Below are positions 1 through 11,193 of a stretch of 64,000 nt of DNA, piece after piece. The notes below the pieces were generated by a model. It did not search any database, had not been told where the DNA came from, and saw nothing but the letters and a program-made list of their open reading frames with translations. The stretch is from Isoperla grammatica (lineage: Eukaryota; Arthropoda; Insecta; Plecoptera; Perlodidae), in assembly GCA_945910005.1 (NCBI GenBank), contig OX246749.1:35815361-35879360 (forward strand). The letters run 5' to 3'. Position 1 is the first letter of the stretch. Each line of letters begins with the position of its first letter. Made by a program: the position numbers and the translations under genes.

Positions 1-110
1 ATAAAAAATTAAAACCAAATTGAATTGAAAACAAGTACATATTTCAAATGTTTTATCGTCTACAAAGTGTAGTGACGTCATATTGATGTGTGTGACACGT
101 CATGTCGCAG

Positions 111-377
111 GCTCGCGCCGTCAAGGACACCTGGGGTCGCCGCTGTCACCACCTGGTCTTCCTCAGCTCGAAGCGGGACCCGAGTCTGGGCGCAATCAAC
201 GCGGGACTCCCCTACGGCCGCAAGTACTTGTGGGGCAAGACCAAGGCCGGCCTACGGTGAGGGAGGGGGGGGGGGGGAATCTTTAGAGCAGTGGTTCTCA
301 AACCCGCGTTTATTATATTGTTCGGCAGGCGGCGCAACCAATGAAGTGGCTTGTTTGATGCGGTAGACGCTTAACTA

Positions 378-455
<78 letters not shown>

Positions 456-558
456 GTGCCTTAGAATCCTGGCGGCTATAGCCACCCCCTGACCTAACTT
501 AAGTTGGAAACAGGAGCCAGATATGTATATATATATTATTATTTTTATTATTATTATA

Positions 559-645
<87 letters not shown>

Positions 646-3600
646 ATTATTAATATTACTGTTTGTCGTTGACTATAGATACGTCTACAACCGCCACGTG
701 AACGAGACAGATTGGGTGTTGAAGGCGGACGACGACACCTACGTCATTATGGAGAATCTACGCGATATGTTGTCAACGAGAAACTCTAGCGATCTCGTCT
801 ACCTCGGTTATCGCTTCAAACAATTCATGGAGCGAGGGTGAGTTGAGTATGAAGACTGTAGACTGTAAACATTGATTGATTGATATTTGGGCTTAACGTC
901 TCATATTTTTGCAACTTGGCTAATCGAGACGATGAGTGGGTGAAATATGAAGATGAAATAGGGGGATGTTTGGAGGAAAGGGGCAAGTAGGAGATAGATT
1001 GATTGATATTTGGGCTTAACGTCTCATTTTTTTGCAACATGGCTAATCGAGACGATGAGTGGGTGAAATATGAAGATGAAATAGAGGGATGTTTGGAGGA
1101 AAGGGGCAAGTAGAAGATAGATTGATTGATATTTGGGCTTAACGTCTCATATTTTTGCAACTTGGCTAATCTAGACGATGAGTGGGTGAAATATGAAGAT
1201 GAAATAGAGGGATGTTTGGGGGAAAGGGGCAAGTAGAAGATAGATTGATTGATATTTGGGCTTAACGTCTCATATTTTTGCAACTTGGCTAATCGAGACG
1301 AGTGGGTGAAATACGAATGATGAAATAAAATACGGGGCTCTTTAGTGGAAAGGGGAAGGACGGGGAGGAAAGGGGAAGGGGGAGGAAAAGAGAGTGGGGA
1401 CGATGTGCCAGGCATTTCGCATTTCGCATTTCGCGCTGCATTTCGTCTCACTTGTCGTATTTTTACAATGTGTAACAAAAAAACCGAGTGTCCATTCATT
1501 ATAATTTTCTGACACGCCAAAATCGTTAATATTCAAGCTATTATTTAAAAATTCAGTTTAATTTTGTATCAATTTTTCGTGATTATTCCATATATCTGAA
1601 AAGTAATTGAGTATTTGTAACATTTAACTAGGTACATAAAAAGATTGCAGTTTATAACAATGACACCTGGCTTAAGGAAGGACTCCGGTGAAAATACTAT
1701 CTCCTAAACCATGCATCCAATCAATTTGAAATTTTAGTATGATATGAAACTCTTGCTATAAAGAAATAAAAAAAATACAAAATACAAAAAAAATTGAAAC
1801 TTGGCTCAAAATTAATTTTTTTTCAAAATCAAAATTGCATTGTACATACCAGTTTTGGAGCCGCCATTATTAAAAATAAAAAAAATAAAAAATCTCTTCT
1901 TGTTACTTGTTACTCTCTTACGAATTGTGGGTATCGGTTTTTGATTCTTCGTGATAGGTTGGAAGTTACAATTTGTTTTCAAATGAGTATATTTTTACAG
2001 AAAAAAAATTTAGGTTTTTATTTTTATTTTTTTCATTTTTTTACTCACTGAAAAAATAATACCCAAATATTTTGCTCTAGTAATAAGAAGTATTCACAAA
2101 AATTTTCAAACGAATTGAATGATCCGTTAGGGCTGAATTTCAAAATGACTAACTAAATCTGTAGCAAAAACGGTATAGGAGTAAATAGCTTTTAAAGTTT
2201 TGATACTGTTGAAAACAGAGTTACAAGCATAAAAATAAAGTTGATGCAAGTAAAAAGCCCTGTAACCTCGCCAAGGTCTCAACCAGCTACAGGGCCTTGT
2301 TTTTAGGATGTGGAAACTTGGAAAGGGTAAACCACGCAGGTATGCTAGGTATGCGCAGGTTGCTAGGTATAGGCCTAGGCCTAGCCTGCACCAACCGTTT
2401 CTCTATTTTCAGCTTTGCTAATGCCATCTTCGCTCTTTTGCCTGTTTTTCTATGTTTATTCACCATCACAAATAGTAAACACACAGTAATATGTAAATAA
2501 AGTAACAGTGACAAGCACGAACACAAGATAAGTAAACAACTTCAAACAATCTACAGCTGTTCCACTGCTTTACAACATCGCATAATTCCTAAACTCAATA
2601 TTTTGTGACAATTATAGTGTTCAGTGGTTTTAAAAATTCATTACAAAATGTGCTGCTACCTATAGGCATCTGTTACAACTATTTGAAACAAACCCGCCAA
2701 TTTTGGAAGCTATAATTTGCCGAGTTCATTCTGCTCGACGACGCTCGATGTCTCGATTTTTGTCGCGCACGCTGTGCAGGCGTAACTATAAACATTATTA
2801 CACGTGTTTATAGTTACTAACTACCATATTTATCAGCAAAACCTAACAGAAAATACTCGAGACTATTTTATAAAAAACAAAAAAAAAAAAATCGGATTAA
2901 AAAAAATTTCATGCAGATTTTCACCGGAGTCCTTCCTTAATTAATGGGTCTGCAGTCTACCGCAACCCTCCCCGCATTCCATCTCGCGAGCGTGAGCTGG
3001 TACCGAGTGGAGGTGTTAAGGTGGAGGGTAAATAGCTTAATACCTGGCATCGTTTATTACTTAATCCGTGACGATAACACCTTGTATCTTACGCCGATAG
3101 CAGTATATAGTGAATCCAAGATTACTTTACACCTGCTTTCGTCACATCCGGGGCAGTTGTAGCCAACCGGCGAACCGCCCGAGACACATCCGGGCCAATA
3201 CCGATCGCTGATTGGCTACGAACCAGTCGCCTGTGACGAAAGCATGTGTAAGGTAGTCTTGGGACAACTATACAAGGCTAGAAGTTTGTTTATCTGCGTG
3301 CAGGTATATGAGCGGTGGGGCGGGCTACCTGTTGAGCGCGGCCTCACTCAAGTTGATTGTGGAGACGGGACTGACCAATGGGGTGGCTGCTCTGTGTGTC
3401 TGCAGGTATATGAGCGGGGGAGCGGGCTACCTGTTGAGTGCGGCCTCACTCAAGTTGATTGTGGAGACGGGACTGACCAATGGGGTGGCTGCTCTGTGTG
3501 TCTGCAGGTATATGAGCGGGGGAGCGGGCTACCTGTTGAGTGCGGCCTCACTCAAGTTGATTGTGGAGACGGGACTGACCAATGGGGTGGCTGCTCTGTG

Positions 3601-5662
3601 TGTCTGCAGGTATATGAGCGGGGGAGCGGGCTACCTGTTGAGCGCGGCCTCACTCAAGTTGATTGTGGAGACGGGACTGACCAATGGGGTGGCTGCTCTG
3701 TGTGTCTGCAGGTATATGAGCGGGGGAGCGGGCTACCTGTTGAGCGCGGCATCACTCAAGTTGATTGTGGAGACGGGACTGACCAATGGGGTGGCTGCTC
3801 TGTGTGTCTGCAGGTATATGAGCGGGGGAGCGGGCTACCTGTTGAGCGCGGCCTCACTCAAGTTGATTGTGGAGACGGGACTGACCAATGGGGTGGCTGC
3901 TCTGTGTGTCTGCAGGTATATGAGCGGGGGAGCGGGCTACCTGTTGAGCGCGGCATCACTCAAGTTGATTGTGGAGACGGGACTGACCAATGGGGTGGCT
4001 GCTCTGTGTGTCTGCAGGTATATGAGCGGGGGAGCGGGCTACCTGTTGAGCGCGGCATCACTCAAGTTGATTGTGGAGACGGGACTGACCAATGGGGTGG
4101 CTGCTCTGTGTGTCTGCAGGTATATGAGCGGGGGAGCGGGCTACCTGTTGAGCGCGGCCTCACTCAAGTTGATTGTGGAGACGGGACTGACCAATGGGGT
4201 GGCTGCTCTGTGTGTCTGCAGGTATATGAGCGGTGGGGCTGGCTACCTGTTGAGCGCGGCATCACTCAAGTTGATAGTGGAGACGGGACTGACCAATGGG
4301 GTGGCTGCTCTGTGTGTCTGCAGGTATATGAGCGGTGGGGCGGGCTACCTGTTGAGTGCGGCCTCACTCAAGTTGATTGTGGAGACGGGACTGACCAACG
4401 CGACTCTCTGCGATACGAGCAACCGCGGCTACGAGGATCTTCAACTAGGACGCTGCGTCAACAACCTCGGCATCCCGGCCGGAGATACCAGGTGATCAAC
4501 TCTGCGTGCCAACCTAAGAAGCACCCTGCCAATCACTACTCACAAAGGAAGGCGATGGTATTGTGGAGATCATAAATGTCAATCATCCCCATTATTCAGT
4601 AAAGCACTCACCTTCTCTGCGTGCCAACCTAAAAAGCACTGCCAATCACTAACCTCAAAGGGAGGCGATAGTATTGTGGAGATCATAAATGTCAATCATC
4701 CCCATTATTCAGCAAAGCACTCACTTTCTCTGCGTGCCAACCTGAGAAGCACCCTGACTGCCAATCAATAACCTCAAAGGGAGGCGATAGTATCGTGGAG
4801 ATCATAAATGTCAATCATCCCAATTATTCAGCAAAGCACTCTGCACCTTCTCAGCGGGTACCGCGACAGCTGAACGTGAAGAATGTCGCCTCGACTCGAC
4901 TACGGACGGGTATCGCTCCCCGTATACAGGGGAAGGTCCCCTTTTTGTATAACTGTTTGTCCAGACCCCGTTGACTGCCGCTTGAGATTTTAGATAAGAT
5001 TGACATTTACGACCGTCAACAAAGGAGGCGACGGCTAAGTCGCCCTTTGTGTGTAGTGATTGGCAGGTGGTTCGTATTGTTGGAGACCAAGGATGTCAAT
5101 CATCCCCATTATCTTGCAAATCACTGATCTTCTAACGTAGTAAAGACAAAAAGTTAAGTTTGTAGTAAATAAGATAAGTAGTAAATATATATATCTGGCT
5201 CCTGTTTCCAACTTAAGTTAGGTCAGGGGGTGGCTATAGCCACCAGGATTCTAGGGCACTTCAAGAGCTCCTAACACCGGAAATAATTTTAAAAAAAAAA
5301 AAATTAAACACAACGAAGAAAGTAAAAAGCAATCAAATATCAATATCATTATAAATTATAATACATTTTTCAGGGACGAATACGGCCGCGAACGTTTCTT
5401 CCCGCTCCCGTTGTACGACTTCATACGACCCTTCGGCGCCAACTGGCAGCGGTGGCTATGGCTTTACTTTACCTACCGCTTCCGAAACGGGGTGGAATGT
5501 TGCTCGGACACCGCCGTATCATTTCACTACGCAGACGCCAACGCGATGTACATCTACGAGTACCTGGTGTACTATCTCAAGGTTAGAGACACGGGGGGGG
5601 GCGTGGCAATGTACGGGGTTACGCCCACTACGGCCTCCGTCACGGGGTGGGGGCGTGGCTAG
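111..5662 (+). CDS. C1GALT1: Core 1 beta-1,3-galactosyltransferase (GT31), 5' partial
   Basis: Golgi type II enzyme family that adds galactose to O-GalNAc on Ser/Thr to make core 1 (T antigen). Exons that join in frame: 111-256 (after an acceptor ending at 110; ARAVKDTWGRRC, then WGKTKAG), 679-837 (WVLKADDDTYVI, with the metal-binding DDD; YLGYRFK), 4324-4491 as the minimal form of exon 3 (YMSGGAGYLLS, ending LGRCVNN, PAGDTR), and 5374-5581 (CCSDTAVSFHY, then YEYLVYYLK). Phases are 2, 2, 2 and 0, and all fit. The N-terminus and membrane anchor lie upstream of the window. Exon 3 is preceded by ten extra in-frame copies of its start. Exon 4 either splices at 5582 (AAG|GTTAGA) or reads on to a stop at 5660-5662. 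A possible last exon is listed separately. The order of GT31/C1GALT motifs is unmistakable; which C1GALT paralog this is remains open. Confidence 0.9.
365..655 (+). repeat. ATT microsatellites flanking a dispersed repeat end
   Basis: (ATT)n at about 378-455 and 535-650. Between them lies a copy of GGTGGCTATAGCCACC-type sequence (inverted copy at 5195-5270) with CTTAAGTTGGAAACAGGAGC. Confidence 0.85.
875..1400 (+). repeat. 123-bp tandem repeat just after C1GALT exon 2 (four units)
   Basis: GATTGATATTTGGGCTTAAC recurs at 878, 1001, 1124 and 1247. The unit also contains TTGGCTAATCGAGACGATGA and GGAGGAAAGGGGCAAGTAG. Single related copies occur at 10890-11090, 15770-16040 and 58040-58140, so the unit derives from a dispersed repeat family. 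Confidence 0.9.
1676..2936 (+). mobile_element. Non-autonomous TIR element with TTAA target site in C1GALT intron 2
   Basis: Ends GGAAGGACTCCGGTGAAAAT and its reverse complement at 2917-2936 are perfect inverted copies, flanked by TTAA at 1672-1675 and 2937-2940. TTAA targets are typical of piggyBac and Kolobok-type transposons. The interior is AT-rich with no convincing transposase frame. Confidence 0.75.
3116..3262 (+). mobile_element. Hairpin MITE upstream of C1GALT exon 3
   Basis: Inverted arms CCAAGATTACTTTACACCTG, CTTTCGTCACA and the partner ending GTAGTCTTGG. A related hairpin (TTCGGTAATGCTTTCGTCA / TGACGGAAGCATTACCGAA) lies at about 15317-15445. Confidence 0.7.
3304..4425 (+). repeat. 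102-bp tandem array of C1GALT exon 3 start plus its 3' splice site (11 units)
   Basis: Eleven units start at 3304 and every 102 bp to 4324. Each unit has about 75 bp of exon (YMSGGAGYLLS to ETGLTN) followed by 27 bp of intron tail ending TGTGTGTCTGCAG, so every unit carries its own acceptor. The period is a multiple of three, and the whole array is open as a 34-residue repeat. The first acceptor (3301-3303) has a different upstream sequence from the ten internal ones. The last unit runs into the rest of exon 3. Units differ by only a few substitutions. Confidence 0.95.
4500..5130 (+). repeat. Dispersed repeat in C1GALT intron 3, partly in three tandem copies
   Basis: CTGCGTGCCAACCTAA-type units of about 115 bp repeat three times between 4500 and 4860. 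They are followed by GCCTCGACTCGACTACGGAC and a diverged reverse part. A second copy occupies 17095-17350 inside DUF229 intron 4. Confidence 0.7.
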
Positions 5663-7815
5663 CACACGGCCGTCTCATATCACTGCGCAGACGCCAACGC
5701 GTAATACATCTACGAGAACCTCGTGTACTATCTCAAGGTTAGAGACACGGGGGGCGTGGCCATGTATGGGGTTACGCCCACTACGGCCTCCACCACGGGG
5801 TGGGGGCGTGGCTAGCACACGGCCGTCTCATTTCACTGCGCAGACGCCAACACGATGTACATCTACGAGTACCTCGTGTACTATCTCAAGGTTAGAGACA
5901 CGGGGGGCGTGGCTATGTATGGGGTTACGCCCACTACGGCCTCCGCCACGGGGTGGAATGTTGCTCGGACGTCGCCGTCTCATATCACTGCGCAGACGCC
6001 AACGCGATGTACATCTACGAGTACCTCGTGTACTATCTCAAGGTTAGAGACACGGGGGGCGTGGCTATGTACGGGGTTACGCCCACTACGGCCTCCGCCA
6101 CGGGGTAGAATGTTGCTCGGACACGGCCGTCTCATTTCACTGCGCAGACGCCAACGCGTTGTACATCTACGAGTACCTGGTGTACTATCTCAAGGTAAGA
6201 GACACGGGGGGCGTGGCTATGTATGGGGTTACGCCCACTACGGCCTCCGCCACGGGGTAGAATGTTGCTCGGACGTCGCCGTCTCATATCACTGCGCAGA
6301 CGCCAACGCGATGTACATCTACGAGTACCTCGTGTACTATCTCAAGGTTAGAGACACGGGGGGCGTGGCTATGTATGGGGTTACGCCCACTACGGCCTCC
6401 GCCACGGGGTAGAATGTTGCTCGGACGTCGCCGTCTCATATCACTGCGCAGACGCCAACGCGATGTACATCTACGAGTACCTCGTGTACTATCTCAAGGT
6501 TAGAGACACGGGGGGCGTGGCTATGTATGGGGTTACGCCCACTACGGCCTCCGCCACGGGGTGGGGGCGTGGCTAGCACACGGCCGTCTCATTTCACTAC
6601 GCAGACGCCAACGCGATGTACATCTACGAGTACCTCGTGTACTATCTCAAGGTTAGAGACGCGGGGGGCGTGGCTATGTATGGGGTTACGCCCACTACAG
6701 CCTCCGTCACGGAGTGGAATGTTGCTCCGTCTCATATCACTACGCAGACGCCAACGCGATGTACATCTACGAGTACCTTGTGTACTATCTCAAGGTTAGA
6801 GACACGGGGGGCGTGGCTATGTATGGGGTTACGCCCACTACGGCCTCCGCCACGGGGTAGAATGCTGCTCGGACGTGGCCGTCTCATTTCACTGCGCAGA
6901 CGCCAACGCTGTGTACATCTACGAGTACCTCGTGTACTATCTCAATGTTAGAGACACGGGGGGCGTGGCTATGTATGGGTTTACGCCCACTACGGCCTCC
7001 GCCACGGGGTAGATTGTTGCTCCGTCTCATTTCACCACGCAGACGCCAACGCGTTGTACATCTACGAGTACCTGGTCTACTATCTCAAGGTTAGAGACAC
7101 GGGGGGCGTGGCTATGTATGGGTTTACGCCCACTACGGCCTCCGCCACGGGGTAGATTGTTGCTCCGTCTCATTTCACCACGCAGACGCCAACGCGTTGT
7201 ACATCTACGAGTACCTGGTCTACTATCTCAAGGTTAGAGACACGGGGGGCGTGGCTATGTATGGGTTTACGCCCACTACGGCCTCCGCCACGGGGTAGAT
7301 TGTTGCTCCGTCTCATTTCACCACGCAGACGCCAACGCGTTGTACATCTACGAGTACCTGGTCTACTATCTCAAGGTTAGAGACACGGGGGGCGTGGCTA
7401 TGTATGGGTTTACGCCCACTACGGCCTCCGCCACGGGGTAGATTGTTGCTCCGTCTCATTTCACCACGCAGACGCCAACGCGTTGTACATCTACGAGTAC
7501 CTGGTCTACTATCTCAAGGTTAGAGACACGGGGGGCGTGGCTATGTATGGGTTTACGCCCACTACGGCCTCCGCCACGGGGTAGATTGTTGCTCCGTCTC
7601 ATTTCACCACGCAGACGCCAACGCGATGTACATCTACGAGTACCTGGTGTACTATCTCAAGGTTAGAGACACGGGGGGCGTGGCTATGTATGGGTTTACG
7701 CCCACTACGGCCTCCGCCACGGGGTAGATTGTTGCTCCGTCTCATTTCACCACGCAGACGCCAACGCGTTGTACATCTACGAGTACCTGGTCTACTATCT
7801 CAAGGTTAGAGACAC
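5490..7815 (+). repeat. 143-156-bp tandem array of C1GALT exon 4 end plus its 5' splice site (about 16 units)
   Basis: Copies of the exon 4 end (CCSD...FHYADANAMYIYEYLVYYLK) with the following donor and intron start recur with AAG|GT junctions near 5581, 5737, 5890, 6042, 6194, 6345, 6498, 6651, 6794, 6945, 7089, 7232, 7375, 7518, 7661 and 7804. Early units are 151-156 bp. Later ones are mostly exactly 143 bp and nearly identical, which points to recent homogenisation. Stop codons interrupt most copies, so they are not extra protein repeats. The array ends where a SINE begins. Confidence 0.93.
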
Positions 7816-7819
7816 GGGG

Positions 7820-8243
7820 GGTGGCTCAGCGGTGAGACGCGAGACTCTAATAGACCTTTTTCATTATTCATCTAGGACCCTTAGATAGAGCTAATCACGG
7901 CCCTCTAGATCTTCAATGACAACAATGCACAACAGTGAAAAATGCTCCTCAACATAACTATCAAGGACCCTTAGATAGAGCGTATCACGGCTTTCTAGAT
8001 CAATTCTGAAAATTGTCTTTTAGGGAGGTCACCGGTTCGATTCCGGCCACCGCCAGTCCTGAATGAAGGTTTTTTCGAGGTTTTCCTCAGTCGTAAAGGC
8101 GAATGCTGGGATTGAGTCCTACTAACAGCCCTAGGTCATTCCCAACTATCCAAACACCCTAATAACCTAGGTAGTCACCAGAAGAGGGGCACATCAGGTA
8201 AAACTGGTGTGCACCCTATAACAGGTATTCCTACGAAAAAAAA
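7820..8243 (+). mobile_element. tRNA-derived SINE, interrupted by a MITE
   Basis: A box-like TGGCTCAGCGGTGAGACGCG at 7821 and B box GGTTCGATTCC near 8034 belong to a tRNA-like head split by the insertion at 7852-8020. The body contains GCGAATGCTGGGATTGAGTC and GGTGTGCACCCTATAACAGG, and the tail is A-rich (8235-8243). A second, uninterrupted copy lies on the minus strand at 31165-31428. Confidence 0.8.
7852..8020 (+). mobile_element. MITE inserted in the SINE head
   Basis: Starts AGACCTTTTTCATTATTCAT and ends TCAATTCTGAAAATTGTCT. The interior repeats CTAGGACCCTTAGATAGAGC. Copies occur at 60780-60945 and, reversed, at 63787-63946. Confidence 0.75.
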
Positions 8244-8856
8244 ACATTATTATTATCTCAAGATGAGAGAGGGGGGGGGGGGGGGAAAGAATATTTGAAA
8301 AAAGTACACATCATTCATTGTCCAACATAAAAGATTTCAATTTTTTTTTCATTTTGGTATCAATTCTGGGCATGATACGTCGACAATTTCGTATATGTCC
8401 AAGGGCAGGTCTTACAATCTCCTAATAAGAAAGTTATTCGTAGCAATTATATTTGGAGGATTTCAAGAGTTTGATTGTTGTTTGCCATGGTGACAATTAC
8501 AACCTATTCGACGAATAAGTAGTAATTGGGACATTGTTTAAGACTAGACCTAATACAAAAATATAAATTTCAAAATAGAAAATGGATATTGCTGAAAACA
8601 TCATAATAAAGTCCCAGGCTAAATAAGTGATTATTTTTTAAATATTCAAAATAATTATTACGTTTGTATTGATTGTCTACTTTTTGGCACCCAATTTGTT
8701 GGATTTAGCAAAATTAACCCGTGCACACATTAATATATTTTGAGTATTTTTTAAATACGAAGATAGTACTAAGTAGCTGATGCACAAAATACTCGAAGTT
8801 GAAAATTTTGTAATAGGTACAAGCTAGAAATGTGTTTCAAATACATGTATTTTTAG

Positions 8857-8931
8857 ACACTGCTCATATCTCTGTTCAAGGTCTCACCCTGGGGGTCGTT
8901 GCTGGAGAGGACCAATCAGACGTCACCTTGA
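8857..8931 (+). CDS. Possible last coding exon of the C1GALT gene
   Basis: An acceptor-like TTTTTAG ends at 8856, and a second possible acceptor (TTCAAG) ends at 8880. Either one continues the phase-0 end of exon 4 into VSPWGSLLERTNQ and a TGA at 8929-8931. The PWG could correspond to the PYG that follows the LVYHLR block in vertebrate C1GALT1. The exon lies directly upstream of the 48-bp array and of a poly(A) signal at 10494-10499, as a terminal exon should. Similarity is short, so this is an inference. Confidence 0.3.
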   Translation, partial: TLLISLFKVSPWGSLLERTNQTSP

Positions 8932-8935
8932 GACG

Positions 8936-10390
8936 CCTTAAGTGCTGCTCCGACATGGTTGTGACCTTCTACTCCGTCAAGGTCGCACCCTGCTGCTCCG
9001 ACACGGGTGTGACATTCTACTCCGTCAAGGTTAAACCCTGCTGCTCCGACATGGGTGTGACATTCTACTCCGTCAAGGTCACACCCTGCTGCTCCGACAT
9101 GGGAGTGACATTCTACTCCATCAAGACCGCACCCTGCTGCTCCAACATGGGTGTGACATTCTACTCCGTCAAGGTCACACACTGCTGCTCCGACATGGGT
9201 GTGACATTCTACTCCGTCAAGGTCGCACCCTGCTGCTCCGACATGGGAGTGACATTCTACTCCATCAAGACCGCACCCTGCTGCTCCAACATGGGTGTGA
9301 CATTCTACTCCATCAAGGTCACACACTGCTGCTCCGACATGGGTGTGACATTCTACTCCGTCAAGGTCGCACCCTGCTGCTCCGACATGGGTGTGACATT
9401 CTACTCCGTCAAGGTCGCACCCTGCTGCTCCGACATGGGTGTGACATTCTACTCCATCAAGGTCGCACCCTGCTGCTCCGACATGGGTGTGACATTCTAC
9501 TCCGTCAAGGTCGTACCCTGCTGCTCCGACATAGGTGTGACATTCTACTCCGTCAAGGTCACACCCTGTCGCTCCACATGGCAGTGACATTCTTCTCCGT
9601 CAAGGTCGCACCCTGCTGCTCCGACATGGGTGTGACATTCTACTCCGTCAAGGTCGCATCCTGTTGCTCCGACATGGGTGTGACATACTGCTCCGTCAAG
9701 GTCGCACCCTGCTGCTCCGACATGGTTGTGACATTCTACTCCGTCAAGGTCGTACCCTGCTGCTCCGACATGGTTGTGACATTCTACTCCGTCAAGGTCG
9801 TACCCTGCTGCTCCGACATAGGTGTGACATTCTACTCCGTTAAGGTCACACCCTGTCGCTCCACATGGGTGTGACATTCTTCTCCGTCAAGGTCGCACCC
9901 TGCTGCTCCGACATGGGTGTGACATTCTACTCCGTCAAGGTCGCACCCTGCTGCTCCGCCATGGGTGTGACATACTGCTCCGTCAAGGTCGCACCCTGCT
10001 GCTCCGACATGGGTGTGACATTCTACTCCGTCAAGGTCACACCCTGTTGCTCCGACATGGGTGTGACATTCTACTCCGTCAAGGTCGCACCCTGCTGCTC
10101 CGACATGGGTGTGGCATTCTACTCCGTCAAGGTGGCACCCTGCTGCTCCGACATGGGTGTGACATACTGCTCCGTCAAGGTCATATCCTGCTGCTCCGAC
10201 ATGGGTGTGACATACTGCTCCGTCAAGGTCATATCCTGCTGCTCCGACATGGATGTGACATACTGCTCCGTCAAGGTCATATCCTGCTGCTCCGATATGG
10301 GTGTGACATTCTACTCCGTCAAGGTCACACACTGCTGCTCCGACATGGATGGGACATTCTACTCCGTCAAGATCACACCCTGTTACTGAC
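8936..10390 (+). repeat. 48-bp minisatellite in the probable C1GALT 3' UTR (about 30 units)
   Basis: The unit reads TGCTGCTCCGACATGGGTGT, then GACATTCTACTCCGTCAAGG, then TCGCACCC, with substitutions and a few shortened units near 9565, 9855 and 10380. The period is divisible by three and long stretches are open on both strands: CCSDMGVTFYSVKVAP on + and CDLDGVECHTHVGAAG on -. The likely stop of the gene (8929-8931) lies just before it, so it is probably untranslated. Confidence 0.93.
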
Positions 10391-10493
10391 CATCTAAGCT
10401 TAATCTCATGATACATACCATACACGTGATAAAGGTTGTTTTAAACTGTTATGCTCATTGCTCGTGATGAAGAGAAACTCATTGTAAAATACA

Positions 10494-10499
10494 AATAAA
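10494..10499 (+). promoter_or_regulatory. Poly(A) signal AATAAA, probable end of C1GALT transcript
   Basis: AATAAA about 100 bp after the 48-bp array, in AT-rich sequence. It fits as the 3' end of the upstream gene. The next 350 bp show no coding sequence. Confidence 0.45.
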
Positions 10500-11107
10500 T
10501 TATTTATTATATTAAATATATTTAATTGCCGCCAAATATTATAGCGACGTACTCGACAACTGGGTCATATGAGTTCGGGGTTGATTGGATCAAGTAGCCC
10601 TTGGAGCTGAAAGGCCAGTGAAAACCAAATACATTGGTAATAGTAAATTGCATCGCCTGATCCAATGACCAATGTGGCCATACTGGAGGCCACAATGCCA
10701 TGTGATTGGTAGTTCATTTACAATGTTTGAAGTTTAACTGTTCTCCAACTTTGGATAATAAATTTAGATTGTCCTATTTTGGCTATTCTTTTTGTGTTTT
10801 ACTCGGGGAATATACGTGTTCAAACTCTCAAACTTCCCCATAACAATATATTTGTTTTCTATTGACAGCTAAATGAAACTTGAGGAGAAGTCAGACGAAA
10901 TGCAGACCACACCCTCCCCACTCCCTTTTGCTCCCCCTTCCCCTTCCCCTGTCCTTCCCTCCCTCCTACTTGCCTCTTTCTTCCAAAATGCCCCCTATTT
11001 CATTTTCAAATTTCACCCACTCATCGTCTCGATTAGCCAAGTTGCAAAAATATTAGACGTTAAGCGCAAATATCAATAATCTAAATGAAACTTGAAATAG
11101 TGGTAAT

Positions 11108-11193
11108 CTACTTGATCTCCGCCTAGCGGAGGCTCGTCCAACTCGCAACGTCTTGTGAGTTCGACGGGCCTCCGCTAGGCGGAGATCAAGTAG
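11108..11193 (+). mobile_element. Short hairpin MITE, CTACTTGATC family
   Basis: Near-perfect arms, CTACTTGATCTCCGCCTAGC and complement, around a small loop. Other copies are at 31835-31927, 34548-34624 (diverged) and 16280-16352 (diverged), with fragments near 36745 and 37230-37280. Confidence 0.75.

Noticed and set aside
825..1520. 231-codon minus-strand repeat frame (FTHSSSRLAKLQKYETLSPN)
   Set aside because: Antisense reading of the 123-bp tandem repeat, overlapping the true exon 2 donor. Its single copies elsewhere are broken.
3244..4575. 443- and 395-codon repeat proteins across the 102-bp array
   Set aside because: The 395-codon frame is the C1GALT exon 3 frame read through an array. 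The 443-codon one (QVYERGSGLPVE) is another frame of the same repeat. Neither is an independent gene.
8832..10425. Long open frames on both strands of the 48-bp array
   Set aside because: A 48-bp period keeps a frame open by arithmetic. There is no independent start context, and the array lies after the likely C1GALT stop.
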